The notes under the pieces were generated by a model. It made no database searches. It was not told where the DNA came from and was given only the letters and a program-made list of their open reading frames with translations. Shown here piece by piece: positions 45,100-53,965 of a stretch of 64,000 bases of DNA (within the stretch, counting starts at the first letter, position 1; the number at the start of each line of letters is the position of its first letter). The position numbers and the translations under genes are program-made. The DNA is taken from assembly GCA_032716605.1 (NCBI GenBank), contig CM064512.1, positions 28,396,640 through 28,460,639 of the forward strand. Direction: 5' to 3'. Source of the DNA: Paralithodes platypus (Eukaryota; Arthropoda; Malacostraca; Decapoda; Lithodidae).

Positions 45100-45285
45100 C
45101 ATAACACTTCATAGTAGTTCAGAAACTGCATCGTTGCTGCCGGTTGCTAAGGAAAATGCTTTGCCTAGCAACCGTTGCTATGCAATACAGAAATCTCGGT
45201 GGCTCCTGCTCTGAAATTGTAAAGTAGGTCCTTGTGAACATTTCCGGGAAGTTTCATGCTTGTATCACCTTGTGAGCAATTCTTG
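45100..45285 (-). repeat. Right terminal inverted repeat of the XPG transposon
   Basis: This is the complement of 39,638-39,830. It is nearly identical to 50-235, and beyond its end the flank CACCCATTTCCTTGACG is shared with position 236 onward. That shows the copy at the window start is a duplication of this locus and not an independent insertion. Confidence 0.85.
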
Positions 45286-45723
45286 CACCCATTTCCTTGA
45301 CGAAATTCGACACAAACACACTTGTCCTTCATTATTTGCAAGATTATGTAATAAAAATGTATTTGTGAAGGTTATTTTTTGCATTTTGTATTATAAATGA
45401 ACCCGATATCCGAGTTTGTAGGGGCCGACTCCGATAGAGACGGTGGGTGGGTGGAGGAGAAAGGGTTTAACTTAGTGAACGCGCGATAAAACTGGTGTCA
45501 CACTGAGAGGGGCAATGTTGGGGAATGTTTGGGCAATTTTTGAACGAATATAGTTCTAAAATAAACTTATTTTTGAGAGAGATAGTTTTATATACCTTTG
45601 CATGATAGGACTGATAATTCCATCAATTTACTAAAGTAAGTTGGTTGGATAAAAATGTGTGTTTTTGTTTCCAACTGACAGCTAGAATGTACAGATCAAG
45701 TTTTTGGTGGTATATTGTATGAG

Positions 45724-45830
45724 ATGGTGTGGTCTAGTCAGTAAGGTCACGGATTGGGATTCTGAGGGTATGCCAGGGTAGTGGGTTCGAATCCAGATGG
45801 GAGTTATGGGAAGTTTTGATAATGTTTAGA
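45724..45830 (+). repeat. tRNA-derived SINE-like head, left arm
   Basis: B box GGTTCGAATCC at 45,784-45,794. Same unit as at 672-780. Confidence 0.5.
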
Positions 45831-45856
45831 AACGTTTTGATAATTGTTTTTCTTTT

Positions 45857-45939
45857 ACAAGCCCATGTCATAGTATTCAAGCAATATGAAATATTCATAG
45901 AATATATCATATTGCAAGAATACAATGACATGAGCTTGT
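45857..45939. repeat. Imperfect palindrome with ~40 bp arms, left arm
   Basis: Same hairpin as at 807-889. The right arm copy is at 61,735-61,817. Confidence 0.7.
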
Positions 45940-46556
45940 AATTTTTTGGTTTTATTATTATTATTTTATAAGTCAGATGAACATAGGATTGAATGTACAT
46001 ATGATTATTTTCTTACACTACAATATATTTCAGGTTGAAATAAACAAGAGAATAACATACAAAATATTTCTATTAGGAACCAAAAAATACATATACCATT
46101 ACATCACAGGGATAATATTGTAATTGGGTGTTATCATTTATATATATAGATATATATATATATGTTTATGAGGTAGCAATTATTTTGTGACATAAAAGCG
46201 TGATCAGGTAGTTAGGAACAAAAAAATACATATAACATATCATGGCTAATATTGAACTTAGGTGATATATATATATATATACCGGTATAATATATACTGT
46301 ATATATATTTATGAGTAGCAATTATTTTGTGACATAGAAGCGTCACCAGGTAGTTAGGAACAACAATTTACATATAACATATCATGGATAATATTGTACT
46401 TAGGTGATATATACTGTATATATACTGTATATATAATATTATATATATATATTTATATATATTTATGAGGTAACAAATAGTGACATAAAAGTGTGATCAG
46501 GACAGGTCAGGTCAGGTAGGGCGAGCGAGAGTCCAGGCCATGCGCAGGGGCGGCAC

Positions 46557-46754
46557 TCAATAGTTCTTGTACATATGGTAGTCCCTGAAGCAGTCACCCA
46601 CGCAGAGTGCAACCTTGCACTCGTTGCACATGGTGGTGACTTTTTTAATCGCCTTGGGTCTCCTGGTGCTGTTGCTGCAAACGTGACATTGCATCTGCTT
46701 GTGACGATTGCCAATTGCCTGCGTGTGGACTACATAGTGCCTGTGGACCGCCAC
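46557..46754 (-). CDS. piggyBac C-terminal cysteine-rich domain, after an in-frame stop (left copy)
   Basis: It is in frame with the transposase core and starts directly after its TAG. CHVCSNSTRRPKA, then CNECKVALCVGDCFRDYH has the spaced Cys/His pattern of the C-terminal zinc domain of piggyBac transposases, which binds the terminal repeats and the nucleus import machinery in characterised members. It ends MYKNY followed by a stop. Whether it is joined to the core by read-through or simply lost cannot be told from sequence. Confidence 0.75.
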   Translation of the reverse strand: MAVHRHYVVHTQAIGNRHKQMQCHVCSNSTRRPKAIKKVTTMCNECKVALCVGDCFRDYHMYKNY

Positions 46755-47951
46755 CTAGATGCGGTCAGGGACGTTATCACCACGCCATGCCACATTGCTC
46801 GTAGCGGGGGTGCCATACTTTTCCAGGAGTTGGAGCGAGAAGTTGTACACGAACTCCCGGAACTTTAGTTTCATGTTTGGAGCCATGTCTTTTTTGACAA
46901 GCCACAGGTTGTACGCATTGAGCATCGTGATGTCGACTAGGTGGAGGAAGAGCTTGTGATACCATTTCACAGTCTTCCTCAGACACTCAACGCCTGCAAG
47001 TTGATAATCTGACTTGTCCACCAGGCGCATGTATTTTGTGTAGTCCACTACCATGTTGGATTTTTCGATGGTTTTCTTTGTGCGGAAGTGGACTTTACAA
47101 GAGTTGACCTGGGCACCTGTGTGGACTGTCGAAAGCAGACGAACGTCACGTTTGTCCTTCCACTTCAGAGCCACCACTTTCCCGGATTTCTCCAGCATCT
47201 TGTACTTGCCGGCCCCCCTTCGTTGCCTTCGTCGTTGCCTCCTCTCGCGGTGTTCTTGTGCCAGTTCATCATCAGAAGGTGTGTCACTGGAGGAGGGATT
47301 CGGAAGAGGAGTGACGTGACTGACGAACTTTGGCATGGACCTTCTTGTCTTTCTGACAGTCCCACATGACCCCGTTTTGTTGTCATGAAAAAACTGGCAG
47401 AGAGCAGAAGAAGTATACCAATTATCGGTGTACAATACGTGTCCCTTGCCCATGTAAGGTGCCATAATTTTCTTTACGATGGCCCCTGACATGCCCATGG
47501 GGTCATTGGCACCGACTCTTGGCACGTCTATGTCAGTTCCTGTGTACACAATCATGTCAAGCACTATACCGGTCTCACAGTCGCACAACACGAAGAGCTT
47601 GATTCCACACCTGTGCCTTTTCAAGGGGATATATTGTTTGAACACAAGACGACCTTTGAAGAGCACGAGACTCTCATCAATCACCAAGTTGTTGAAGGGG
47701 TAAAAATATTTCTTGTATCTTGCCAGCAACATGGTGAACACATCCCGAACTTTCCATATTCTGTCAATCCTGTTAGGATTTTCATTGTCTGCAAAATGCA
47801 TAAATCTCAGCAACAACAAAAATCTGTCACGAGGCATGAACTTATTGAAAGTTGGGGTGGCGATCAGAGGGTCGTGTTTCCAATAATGTTGAAGCACACG
47901 CTTCTTGCAAAGAGGCATGAGCATCACTATAAGGTAAAAAACGTCATGAAT
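46755..47951 (-). CDS. piggyBac transposase catalytic core (left copy)
   Basis: This is a DDE-type transposase that cuts and pastes at TTAA. The piggyBac core motifs are clear: PLIATPTFNKFMPRDRFLLL near the start, VIDESLVLFKGR (first Asp), GHVLYTDNWYTS (second Asp) and YMRLVDKSDYQL (third Asp), followed by KWYHKLFLHLVDITMLNAY. All three catalytic Asp residues are kept. The first residues (LIHDVFYLIVML) lie upstream of the first ATG and join, by a one-base shift at ~47,951, to the preceding frame. The core ends in VPDRI plus TAG. Confidence 0.92.
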   Translation of the reverse strand: MHDVFYLIVMLMPLCKKRVLQHYWKHDPLIATPTFNKFMPRDRFLLLLRFMHFADNENPNRIDRIWKVRDVFTMLLARYKKYFYPFNNLVIDESLVLFKGRLVFKQYIPLKRHRCGIKLFVLCDCETGIVLDMIVYTGTDIDVPRVGANDPMGMSGAIVKKIMAPYMGKGHVLYTDNWYTSSALCQFFHDNKTGSCGTVRKTRRSMPKFVSHVTPLPNPSSSDTPSDDELAQEHRERRQRRRQRRGAGKYKMLEKSGKVVALKWKDKRDVRLLSTVHTGAQVNSCKVHFRTKKTIEKSNMVVDYTKYMRLVDKSDYQLAGVECLRKTVKWYHKLFLHLVDITMLNAYNLWLVKKDMAPNMKLKFREFVYNFSLQLLEKYGTPATSNVAWRGDNVPDRI

Positions 47952-48292
47952 TAATTTACGGTCGTATCTACCCAGGATTTTATTCTCGCTCTTGGAGAAA
48001 TGACGTCCATTCTATTATACACCCACCTGTAGTAGGCGTTGGTTTGGGCAATTATGTACGACATTAGCTGCACGTCGAAAAAATCGAGGAAGAAATCCAT
48101 CTCGTTCGAGTTGTCATCACAGGGCCAGTCAGCAGTTGTACCTGACCTACCAGCATCAGACTGGTGCAAATCAGGCACAAAATCGGCCCCGTCAGACCAC
48201 ACAAACGTATGAATATTGGCGTCAGGGATTGGAATGTCATCTGTGTCTTCGCCAACATCAGACAAATTACTGTCATGGTCACGATATAGCAC
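47951..48292 (-). CDS. piggyBac transposase N-terminal conserved part (left copy)
   Basis: An acidic stretch (SDVGEDTDDIPIPDANIHTF) is followed by the typical piggyBac start DFFLDFFDVQLMSYIIAQTN and RARIKSWVDTTVN, which precedes the core. The frame stops at 47,951-47,953, and the core continues in the -1 frame. The right copy has the same stop and shift at 58,925-58,930, so they predate the inverted duplication or are part of the gene's normal decoding. Confidence 0.82.
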   Translation of the reverse strand: MLYRDHDSNLSDVGEDTDDIPIPDANIHTFVWSDGADFVPDLHQSDAGRSGTTADWPCDDNSNEMDFFLDFFDVQLMSYIIAQTNAYYRWVYNRMDVISPRARIKSWVDTTVN

Positions 48293-48302
48293 ATCCTCGT
48301 CT

Positions 48303-49586
48303 TCACTTGAACGGGGCGCCCCTCCTCATTATCGGCACTTTGCTCCGATTCACTTTCACTATCTCCCCCCCCGCCTCCCCCCACCCAGACTCCCGTGTGG
48401 CGACGTCGTCATCGTATAAATCCTGCGTGTCACCATCCTGGGAAAGAGGAAACAGCAGGGCAGCGTACTTCGACGGAGTAAGGTGCTTCGTCCGTCTCGG
48501 TCGGGCAGGTGTCCTGTAGGCAGAGACAGAAGGGCCAGCAGCAGGGTCGGCGTCGGTTGGGGCAGCAGTGGTGGGTCGGGCAGAGGTAGAGGCAGGCAAT
48601 ATTATGGTTGTCCCTGTCGCCTTTGTCGCCTGGCCCTTCGTCCCTTTCTTCCCTTTGGCAGGGGTAGGGGCAGGGGCAGAAGGGCCGGCACCGGTGGCAT
48701 TGGCAGGGCCAGCAGAGGTCCTAGATGGCAATATTATGGTGGTCCCTGTCGCCTTTGTCGCCTGGCCCTTCGTCCCTTTCTTCCCTTTGGCAGGGACAGG
48801 GGCAGGGGCAGTGGCAGGGCCAGAACGTCCGGCAGGAGTGGCGTCGGCAGGGCCAGCAGAGGTCCTGGATGGCAATATTATGGTGGTCCCTGTCGCCTTT
48901 GTCGCCTGGCCTTTCGTCCCTTTTTTCCCTTTGGCAGGCGCAGGGGCAGGGGCAGAATGGCCGGCAGGGGTAGCAGGGGCAGAGGTGGCAGGGGCAGCTG
49001 GTGGTGGTGGTGGTGGTGGCACGGTGGTAGTGGCAGAGGTAGAAGTTTTCTTACCCCTGCCCTTCCCTGTCTTCCCAGTGGCCCCCGCAGGTCCTGCAGC
49101 CCCAGGGCGGCCTCCTGCGTCGGTGGTAGGGGCGTCAGGGCCGGCTGGTAGTAGTGGTGGTGTTGGTGGCACGGTGGTAGTGGCAGAGGTAGAAGTTTTC
49201 TTACCCCTGCCCTTCCCTGTCTTCCCAGTGGCCCCCGCAGGTCCTGCAACCCCAGGGCGGCCTCCTGCGTCGGTGATAGTGGTGGTAGTGGTTGCAGTGG
49301 TGGTAGTGGTGGTAGCAGTTGCCTGGGTGGTAGTGGCAGTGTCCCCGAAAGACAATGACCTCTGTGCACTGCCCCTGCTTGCACGTGTTTTACGTGCTTT
49401 ACGTGCAGGTTCCTCGTCCTCGGATCTACTCGTGCCGTAGTAATGGTAGCTCGGGTGTTTAGAAGCCACTCTCTGCCTTCCACGGCCGCTGACACCACCA
49501 GAAGAAGGGCTGGTTGTGTCATCAGGGCGAGAGCGTGAGGGATCTCTAGGCTCCATGACAAGTGCGTGTGTACTGCTTGAGTGCAT
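48303..49586 (-). CDS. Repeat-rich N-terminal region of the piggyBac protein (left copy)
   Basis: A start at 49,586 gives 427 codons. After a basic region (RKARKTRASRG) comes a Thr tract, then two units of ~45 residues (DAGGRPGAAGPAGATGKTGK plus GRGKKTSTSATTTVPP) and three units of ~43 residues (PAKGKKGTKGQATKATGTTI plus ILPSRTSAGPA). It is lysine/proline/threonine rich, probably disordered and DNA-binding in the AT-hook sense (inference). A shift in the C run at 48,363-48,372 puts the next acidic part (SESESEQSADNEEGRPVQVK) in another frame. The region is much more GC-rich than its surroundings. Confidence 0.7.
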   Translation of the reverse strand: MHSSSTHALVMEPRDPSRSRPDDTTSPSSGGVSGRGRQRVASKHPSYHYYGTSRSEDEEPARKARKTRASRGSAQRSLSFGDTATTTQATATTTTTTATTTTTITDAGGRPGVAGPAGATGKTGKGRGKKTSTSATTTVPPTPPLLPAGPDAPTTDAGGRPGAAGPAGATGKTGKGRGKKTSTSATTTVPPPPPPPAAPATSAPATPAGHSAPAPAPAKGKKGTKGQATKATGTTIILPSRTSAGPADATPAGRSGPATAPAPVPAKGKKGTKGQATKATGTTIILPSRTSAGPANATGAGPSAPAPTPAKGKKGTKGQATKATGTTIILPASTSARPTTAAPTDADPAAGPSVSAYRTPARPRRTKHLTPSKYAALLFPLSQDGDTQDLYDDDVATRESGWGEAGGEIVKVNRSKVPIMRRGAPFK

Positions 49587-49702
49587 GTGGGCCGAGCGTG
49601 TGGGGTGGTGGTATCAAGAGTTGCCAGGTGGTACTACACATGCACCAAATTGTAGCCGCCTGGCTGTAAACCCGCGGTTATGGTACGCGTTCAAAAACCG
49701 AG

Positions 49703-49711
49703 ATTATATAA
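49703..49711 (-). promoter_or_regulatory. Probable TATA box of the piggyBac transposase gene
   Basis: ATTATATAA, reading TTATATAAT on the minus strand, lies 55 bases inside the element end and about 120 bases upstream of the start at 49,586. The same motif is at 57,027-57,035 in the right copy. A nearly palindromic GTTCTACCGCTGCGCTGCGG follows closer to the terminus. Confidence 0.45.
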
Positions 49712-49769
49712 GGAGTTCCGCAGCGCAGCGGTAGAACTCTTATTAGTGTTTCAGCACTTGCCGGGTTAA

Positions 49770-50548
49770 TAGATCATAATATAAATTTAAGACAACACAG
49801 CTTTCGACGAGGTAGCGGAACACATAGAGTAATAGGAGTAATAACAGAAGTAATTGCTAGAGCAAAAAATAGAGGATTACAACCGATAATAGTATTACGT
49901 GATGTAGCAAAAGCCTTTGATAAAGTTTGGCATACAGGACTCAAATACAAAATATTATCACAGAACATCCCAATCGAATATGAAAGGATATTATGTAATT
50001 ATTTGGATACCAGATATGCCCAGATCTCAATAAACGGCTTCCTAGGCGAAATATTTCCGCTTCTAAGTGGTTTCACTCAGGGAGGATGCTTATCACCAAC
50101 TCTTTATGCAATTTATACTTCCGACTTACCCCCTCCAACACCTTATTGTGAGTATATCCAATTTGCTGATGACATTACACAAATAATTATGCCACCAGGT
50201 AAATCAAAGAATATAGCAATAATTAATGTTAAAAGAGCCATTAATCTCAATAAATGAATACGAGGAAAAATGGAAAATAAAAACTAAAATAAGGAAATTC
50301 AAAGTAATACCCCTTAATAAAATGGTGTATCCAGAATTAATAATTGACAACAACAGAATTGAATACAGTAACGAAGGTAAGATAGTGGGACTAAATAAAA
50401 CAAAATATGGATTCAAGTCGCATATCTCTACTGCCAAACAACGACCCCAAACTATTCTGACAAAGTTAAACTTATTTAGAGAAGCAGCTTTAGAAGTAAA
50501 GCGAAAGTTATACATGTCACTAATTCGTCCTATTCTAACATATCCTCC
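49770..50548 (+). pseudogene. LINE-B reverse transcriptase, middle part
   Basis: From the TTAA the plus strand reads NINLRQHSFRRGSGTHRVIG, IIVLRDVAKAFDKVWHTG, then (50,003-50,257) SGFTQGGCLSPTLYAIYTSD and the catalytic box FADDI, followed by the thumb (50,226-50,582, shifted frame). These are jockey-like RT motifs. The sequence was cut twice, by the piggyBac element on the left and LINE-A on the right. Confidence 0.85.
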
Positions 50549-51366
50549 TTTTTTATTTTATTTTTTTTCTCTATGTGATTGAGGGAGGCAGAAGGCATAA
50601 CTGCCTATAGCGAGTGCCTCCCCCATAGTTGAAAGAGTGACAGGGCCAAAATCAAGGGATGTTCGAGCCAAAATGCCTGGACACATGGAGTTTGAAGCAA
50701 TTTAATTCATAGGAAGCGGGAAAAACTGATTCTGGGAGAGAGTTCCAGAGCTCAGCTGTTGAGTAGAAGAAAGTTTGAGAGTAACGTTTCACTCTTGGGT
50801 TGGAGAGTTGCACAGAGTAGGGGTGGGATTGAGTTGCAAGACGGGTACCACGTGCCCTACGTAAAGGAGGTGGTATGCACTGGGATAGCTCTGAGGAACA
50901 CTGATTATTATAGTAGCGATAGAATAGCGAGAGAGATGCAACATTGCGGCGGAGAGAGAGAGATTGCAGAGAGTTGGTGAGTGGACGGCGGTTAATGATA
51001 CGAAAGGCCTTCCTTTCAACCTTGTCTAGGAGAGCGGTGTGAGAGAAACCTCCCCACACATGTGAACAATACTCAATACAAGGGCGCACTATGCCCGTGT
51101 ACAGAGCAAGAAGCTGTGCAGGGGAAAAGAACCCCCTAAGGCGGTTGAGCACACCCAGCTTCTGCGAGGCTGCCTTAGCAAGACTGGTAATATGGTCCTT
51201 CCAAATGAGAGCAGAAGAAAAAGAGACACCAAGAATATTGAGAGAAGATGAAGGGTTGATTTTTGTATTGTTGAAGAATAAGGGATAGTCCGCTGGGAGA
51301 TCCTGACGGGTAGATAGATGGAGAAATTGGGTTTTGGAAGCATTAAAGTTAACAAGGTTTTCTCTG
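50549..51366 (-). mobile_element. LINE-A, 5'-truncated copy inside LINE-B (left arm)
   Basis: The poly-T at 50,549-50,569 is the A tail of a minus-strand copy. The 5' end corresponds to position 37,434 of the longer copy. The same insertion with the same ends is at 55,372-56,191, so it predates the inverted duplication. LINE-B sequence resumes at VPINSTTEATMNKLQ. Confidence 0.88.
50652..51152 (-). CDS. LINE-A RT C-terminal region (left arm copy)
   Basis: 166 codons without interruption, from MLNRLRGFFSPAQLLAL to the final CFKLHVSRHFGSNIP. It includes IVRPCIEYCSHVWGG, typical of the RT thumb/connection region of jockey-like LINEs. It shows the native frame that is broken at the CT run in the copy at 36,537-38,149. 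It lacks the RT catalytic part, so it cannot function. Confidence 0.8.
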   Translation of the reverse strand: MLNRLRGFFSPAQLLALYTGIVRPCIEYCSHVWGGFSHTALLDKVERKAFRIINRRPLTNSLQSLSLRRNVASLSLFYRYYNNQCSSELSQCIPPPLRRARGTRLATQSHPYSVQLSNPRVKRYSQTFFYSTAELWNSLPESVFPASYELNCFKLHVSRHFGSNIP

Positions 51367-51689
51367 TACCTATCAATTCAACAACTGAAGCAACGATGAA
51401 TAAACTGCAAATAATACAGAACAAAGCACTTAGATTTATATTTGATATAAAATATCCAGAACTCATTACAAACGAAGAACTGCACAGAAATGCCAATATT
51501 TTACCACTAAATATAATAATATATAAACAAGCGGCAGAGATATGGAACAAAATTCTTCAACTAGATATAGGTAATCAGTATGCCTTAATTGAAAGAGACT
51601 TAGATCTAGAACGAACTACAAGTCAGTCATTCAGAAGTAGCCGTGATTCCATAATAGATGGAGATCCCTTACCAGTATACAGAAGATAA
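51318..51689 (+). pseudogene. LINE-B C-terminal part
   Basis: The native part begins near 51,367: NSTTEATMNKLQIIQNKALR, FIFDIKYPELITNEELH and IIYKQAAEIWNKI, a usual end of jockey-like LINE proteins. It ends PVYRR plus stop at 51,687-51,689. The inverted-duplication arm ends inside it at about 51,590, so the last ~30 codons are unique to the left arm. Confidence 0.8.
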
Positions 51690-52059
51690 ACTAACACCCC
51701 AATACAAAATTTAATAGAAATATTGACAATATATAACTATAGATGAAGGTGTACACTCGGCCGCAATTCCGCGTGGGCCACCTAGTCGTAGGGTTTGGGT
51801 AAATCCGTTGTGTAGTTTGTTCGCTCTGAATATAGTAAGATCTCACACTCCCCTCCCTGAATCAATCGAAGATTTTGCCCCATAGATGGCGCAGCTTGAT
51901 GGGAAGGGAGGGAGCTTGTCGTAGTGTTAAAAGGGTAGGACACAATGGGAGGAGGTGACGTTCTATAACATACAGTGACGAATGTTAAACTTATTTACTT
52001 TTACTTGTTCATACAATAATGTTCCCGAAACTAATTCGTAATGAACAGTAGATTCTCTC

Positions 52060-52101
<42 letters not shown>

Positions 52102-52147
52102 CCCACTTTATTGATATGAATAAAATAATAGTACAGGTCATACTATA
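51690..52147. other. No gene seen, (CT)n tract
   Basis: This is the start of the spacer between the two arms. A CT run lies at about 52,046-52,100. A short piece near 51,750 (CGGCCGCAATTCCGCGTG) resembles sequence at the piggyBac left end. Confidence 0.6.
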
Positions 52148-53053
52148 CAGGGTGTTTTAAAACAACACTGCCAGACCTCATCTGCTAATTAGTAAATACA
52201 ATAACGAAGAAGATTATCTAAGGACAAAATGCAAAATAATATACCTTTAATGATTTAAACCGCATAGAGTAAAATAATTAGTGACACCCAGGTATGAGCT
52301 ATAATCCGAACACGGGCTAGTGTCCCCCCTCCCCCCCCCCCCCCCCCAATAGCCTACCTCTTGCCTCCCATCCCAGTTCGTTAATTCCTACTCGTTAATT
52401 CCAAGTAGACGTAAATTGTTTGTTTTGGGTACCATTAGATGATTTTAAATATTCATTAGTGAACACTGTATACTTGTATGTATACAGCTACGTAAAATCG
52501 TCAAACTTCAACCATAAAACTGATAAGACATATTTCGTTAGTACTCTGTGATAATAGTAACGTAATGAGGTATTTGTATTGAAACAGTAAATTGCGCATG
52601 AACAATTTGTTCCCATTCAAACAGTTTCACGAACGATTAAATTACCTGTAGCAGTGTTCGGATACCTGACCCAGACTTGAGATTCATTATTTTACCTCTT
52701 GGTCATCGTTACAAATGGTGCATATCTTTTTACGCTACTTGGATTATAATACTTAGCAGTTTTCTTCTAATTGTAAAATATCATTACCAATTTTATGTTA
52801 CTTTGATTTTGTAATTATTCATATGTGATTAGGTCATTAGATATCTCCTCTTTACCTTTTTTACTTGGTAATCATTCATATTATGTATCATATGTTTTGT
52901 GCTGAGCTCAGAACCCTGTTTTGCTACATTTCTAAATAATCATTTATCTCCGTTACAATATATTTTTGGTAAAAATAGAATAGAAATATGTGTATTATAT
53001 ATTTTTATCAATGTGGTCGTCATACTCTGGCAGTGTTGTTTTAAAACACCCTG
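52148..53053. mobile_element. Mariner-type non-autonomous element, 906 bp
   Basis: Both ends carry the inverted repeat CAGGGTGTTTTAAAACAACA plus CTGCCAGA (30 bases) and both are flanked by TA (52,146-52,147 and 53,054-53,055). CAGGG termini with TA duplications are typical of Tc1/mariner elements. No transposase frame is present. A C run lies at 52,324-52,347. Confidence 0.85.
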
Positions 53054-53965
53054 TATAATATATAACATACACCTTTTGTTAGCAAACTACAAACTAGCGA
53101 CAAATTAGATTAACAGAAGTAGTAAACTATTATTATTTAGATGAGTTACCTTTGTAGTGTCAAACTATGTCGATCTGTGGATGACTTACCTCAAGCATGA
53201 GAGTCACAGTTAATACTGAGTCGGTGGGATATTGATTACATTGATCAGGATTCATTAAGATTGGTAATATCATTATCAAGATTCTAAATTACCTGTGGCC
53301 AGAAAGAAAACATTGAATATGATCACATTGATACATTAAGCCATATGGTAGAGGTATGGCATGTCTGATTTATATATTTAACAATTAATTTACATCGAGG
53401 CAAATTTGTTGATAAAGCATTTCCCACAGGAATATCAGTATATTTAGAGTAGCTGGCAACAGTGTTTAAACTTAGATACAAAATTCCTCTCTGTTTATGG
53501 CGATTTAAAGTCGATTTTCCTGTGCATCAGGGTAAACTACCCCTTCCCTCCCCCAAATGGATAGTTTGAGTCTCGTTTCACCTTTATTGCTCTCTGACAT
53601 TAGGTTGAAATTAGTATGGATCTTCATAAAGAGCTCCTTACCAAAACTTCTGCTGAAAATACACACTTCCTACTCGACAGGCTTATCAACATTTATCAGG
53701 GTAAATTCTATGACCTTAACTATTCAGCTATAGTATACCAATCTAATTCTTTCTGATTAACTTGCTCTATAGACGAATGCTAATAATTGATGTGTGCTAA
53801 CCTAGAAACAATAAATAATATAATTACTAAAGTATATGAAAAATCTGTTGGTATCACGGAAGAGCCAAGTCTGGTTTCTCAGAGAGAGAGAGAGAAGTCG
53901 CAGTGTGTTAATCGATTTATGTAGTAAATATGGTATTGATAAATAATTTGTGCATTACCTTGGAG
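53054..53965. other. No gene seen
   Basis: AT-rich spacer sequence with a short (GA)n at about 53,880-53,896. No recognisable frame. Confidence 0.5.

Larger units (their letters stand above)
39638..45285 (-). mobile_element. DNA transposon with XPG/FEN-type nuclease (Academ-like, inferred)
   Basis: Inverted repeats of ~190 bp bound the element: 39,638-39,830 (CAAGAATTGCTCACAAGGTG...) and its complement at about 45,100-45,285. The coding region on the minus strand (44,505 to 39,948) is one decayed protein of about 1,450 residues. A target duplication is not clear: flanks AATAGGA and CACCCAT differ. The right arm lacks the element but has ~85 unrelated bases at the site, so the event was not a clean insertion or was later altered. 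Confidence 0.72.
38482..49765 (-). mobile_element. piggyBac element, 11.28 kb with a nested transposon (left arm)
   Basis: It is flanked by TTAA at 38,478-38,481 and 49,766-49,769. Removing one TTAA and the insert joins the two LINE-B halves in frame through Leu-Asp-Leu-Ile, direct evidence of a TTAA-specific insertion. The ends start with C-rich sequence (CCTCTCCGCTGTG here, CCCCTCCGCTGTG in the right arm, and on the other strand CCCGGCAAGTGCTG). The transposase is on the minus strand near the 49.7 kb end. The interior holds the XPG transposon (39,638-45,285), so the piggyBac element itself is about 5.6 kb plus flank differences. Confidence 0.9.
35846..51590 (+). repeat. Left arm of a large inverted duplication
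   Basis: Its components recur in reverse order and orientation at 55,153-64,000: (TA)n, LINE-B piece, piggyBac element, LINE-B with LINE-A inside. The inner boundary is inside LINE-B (GTATGCCTTAATT at about 51,580 against AATTAAGGCATAC at 55,153). The outer boundary lies at or before 35,846 and is beyond the window on the right. Arm-specific inserts are LINE-A (36,062-38,254) and the XPG transposon (39,638-45,285) on this side. Confidence 0.88.

Noticed and set aside
47954..47990. Short intron explaining the frame break in the piggyBac gene
   Set aside because: The possible donor GTAAAT and acceptor TTATAG give lengths that are multiples of three and lead to a stop, so splicing there does not restore the frame.
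48568..49440. Plus-strand 290-codon frame and other long frames opposite the piggyBac N-terminus
   Set aside because: These are shadow frames of the GC-rich repeat array. The same happens on the minus strand at 57,298-58,288. The transposase-linked strand is the one supported by the downstream domains.
38478..49769. The 11.3 kb TTAA unit as a new giant transposon with cargo genes, like a virus-piggyBac fusion
   Set aside because: The internal 5.6 kb has its own long inverted repeats and is absent from the right-arm copy, so a nested insertion explains it better.
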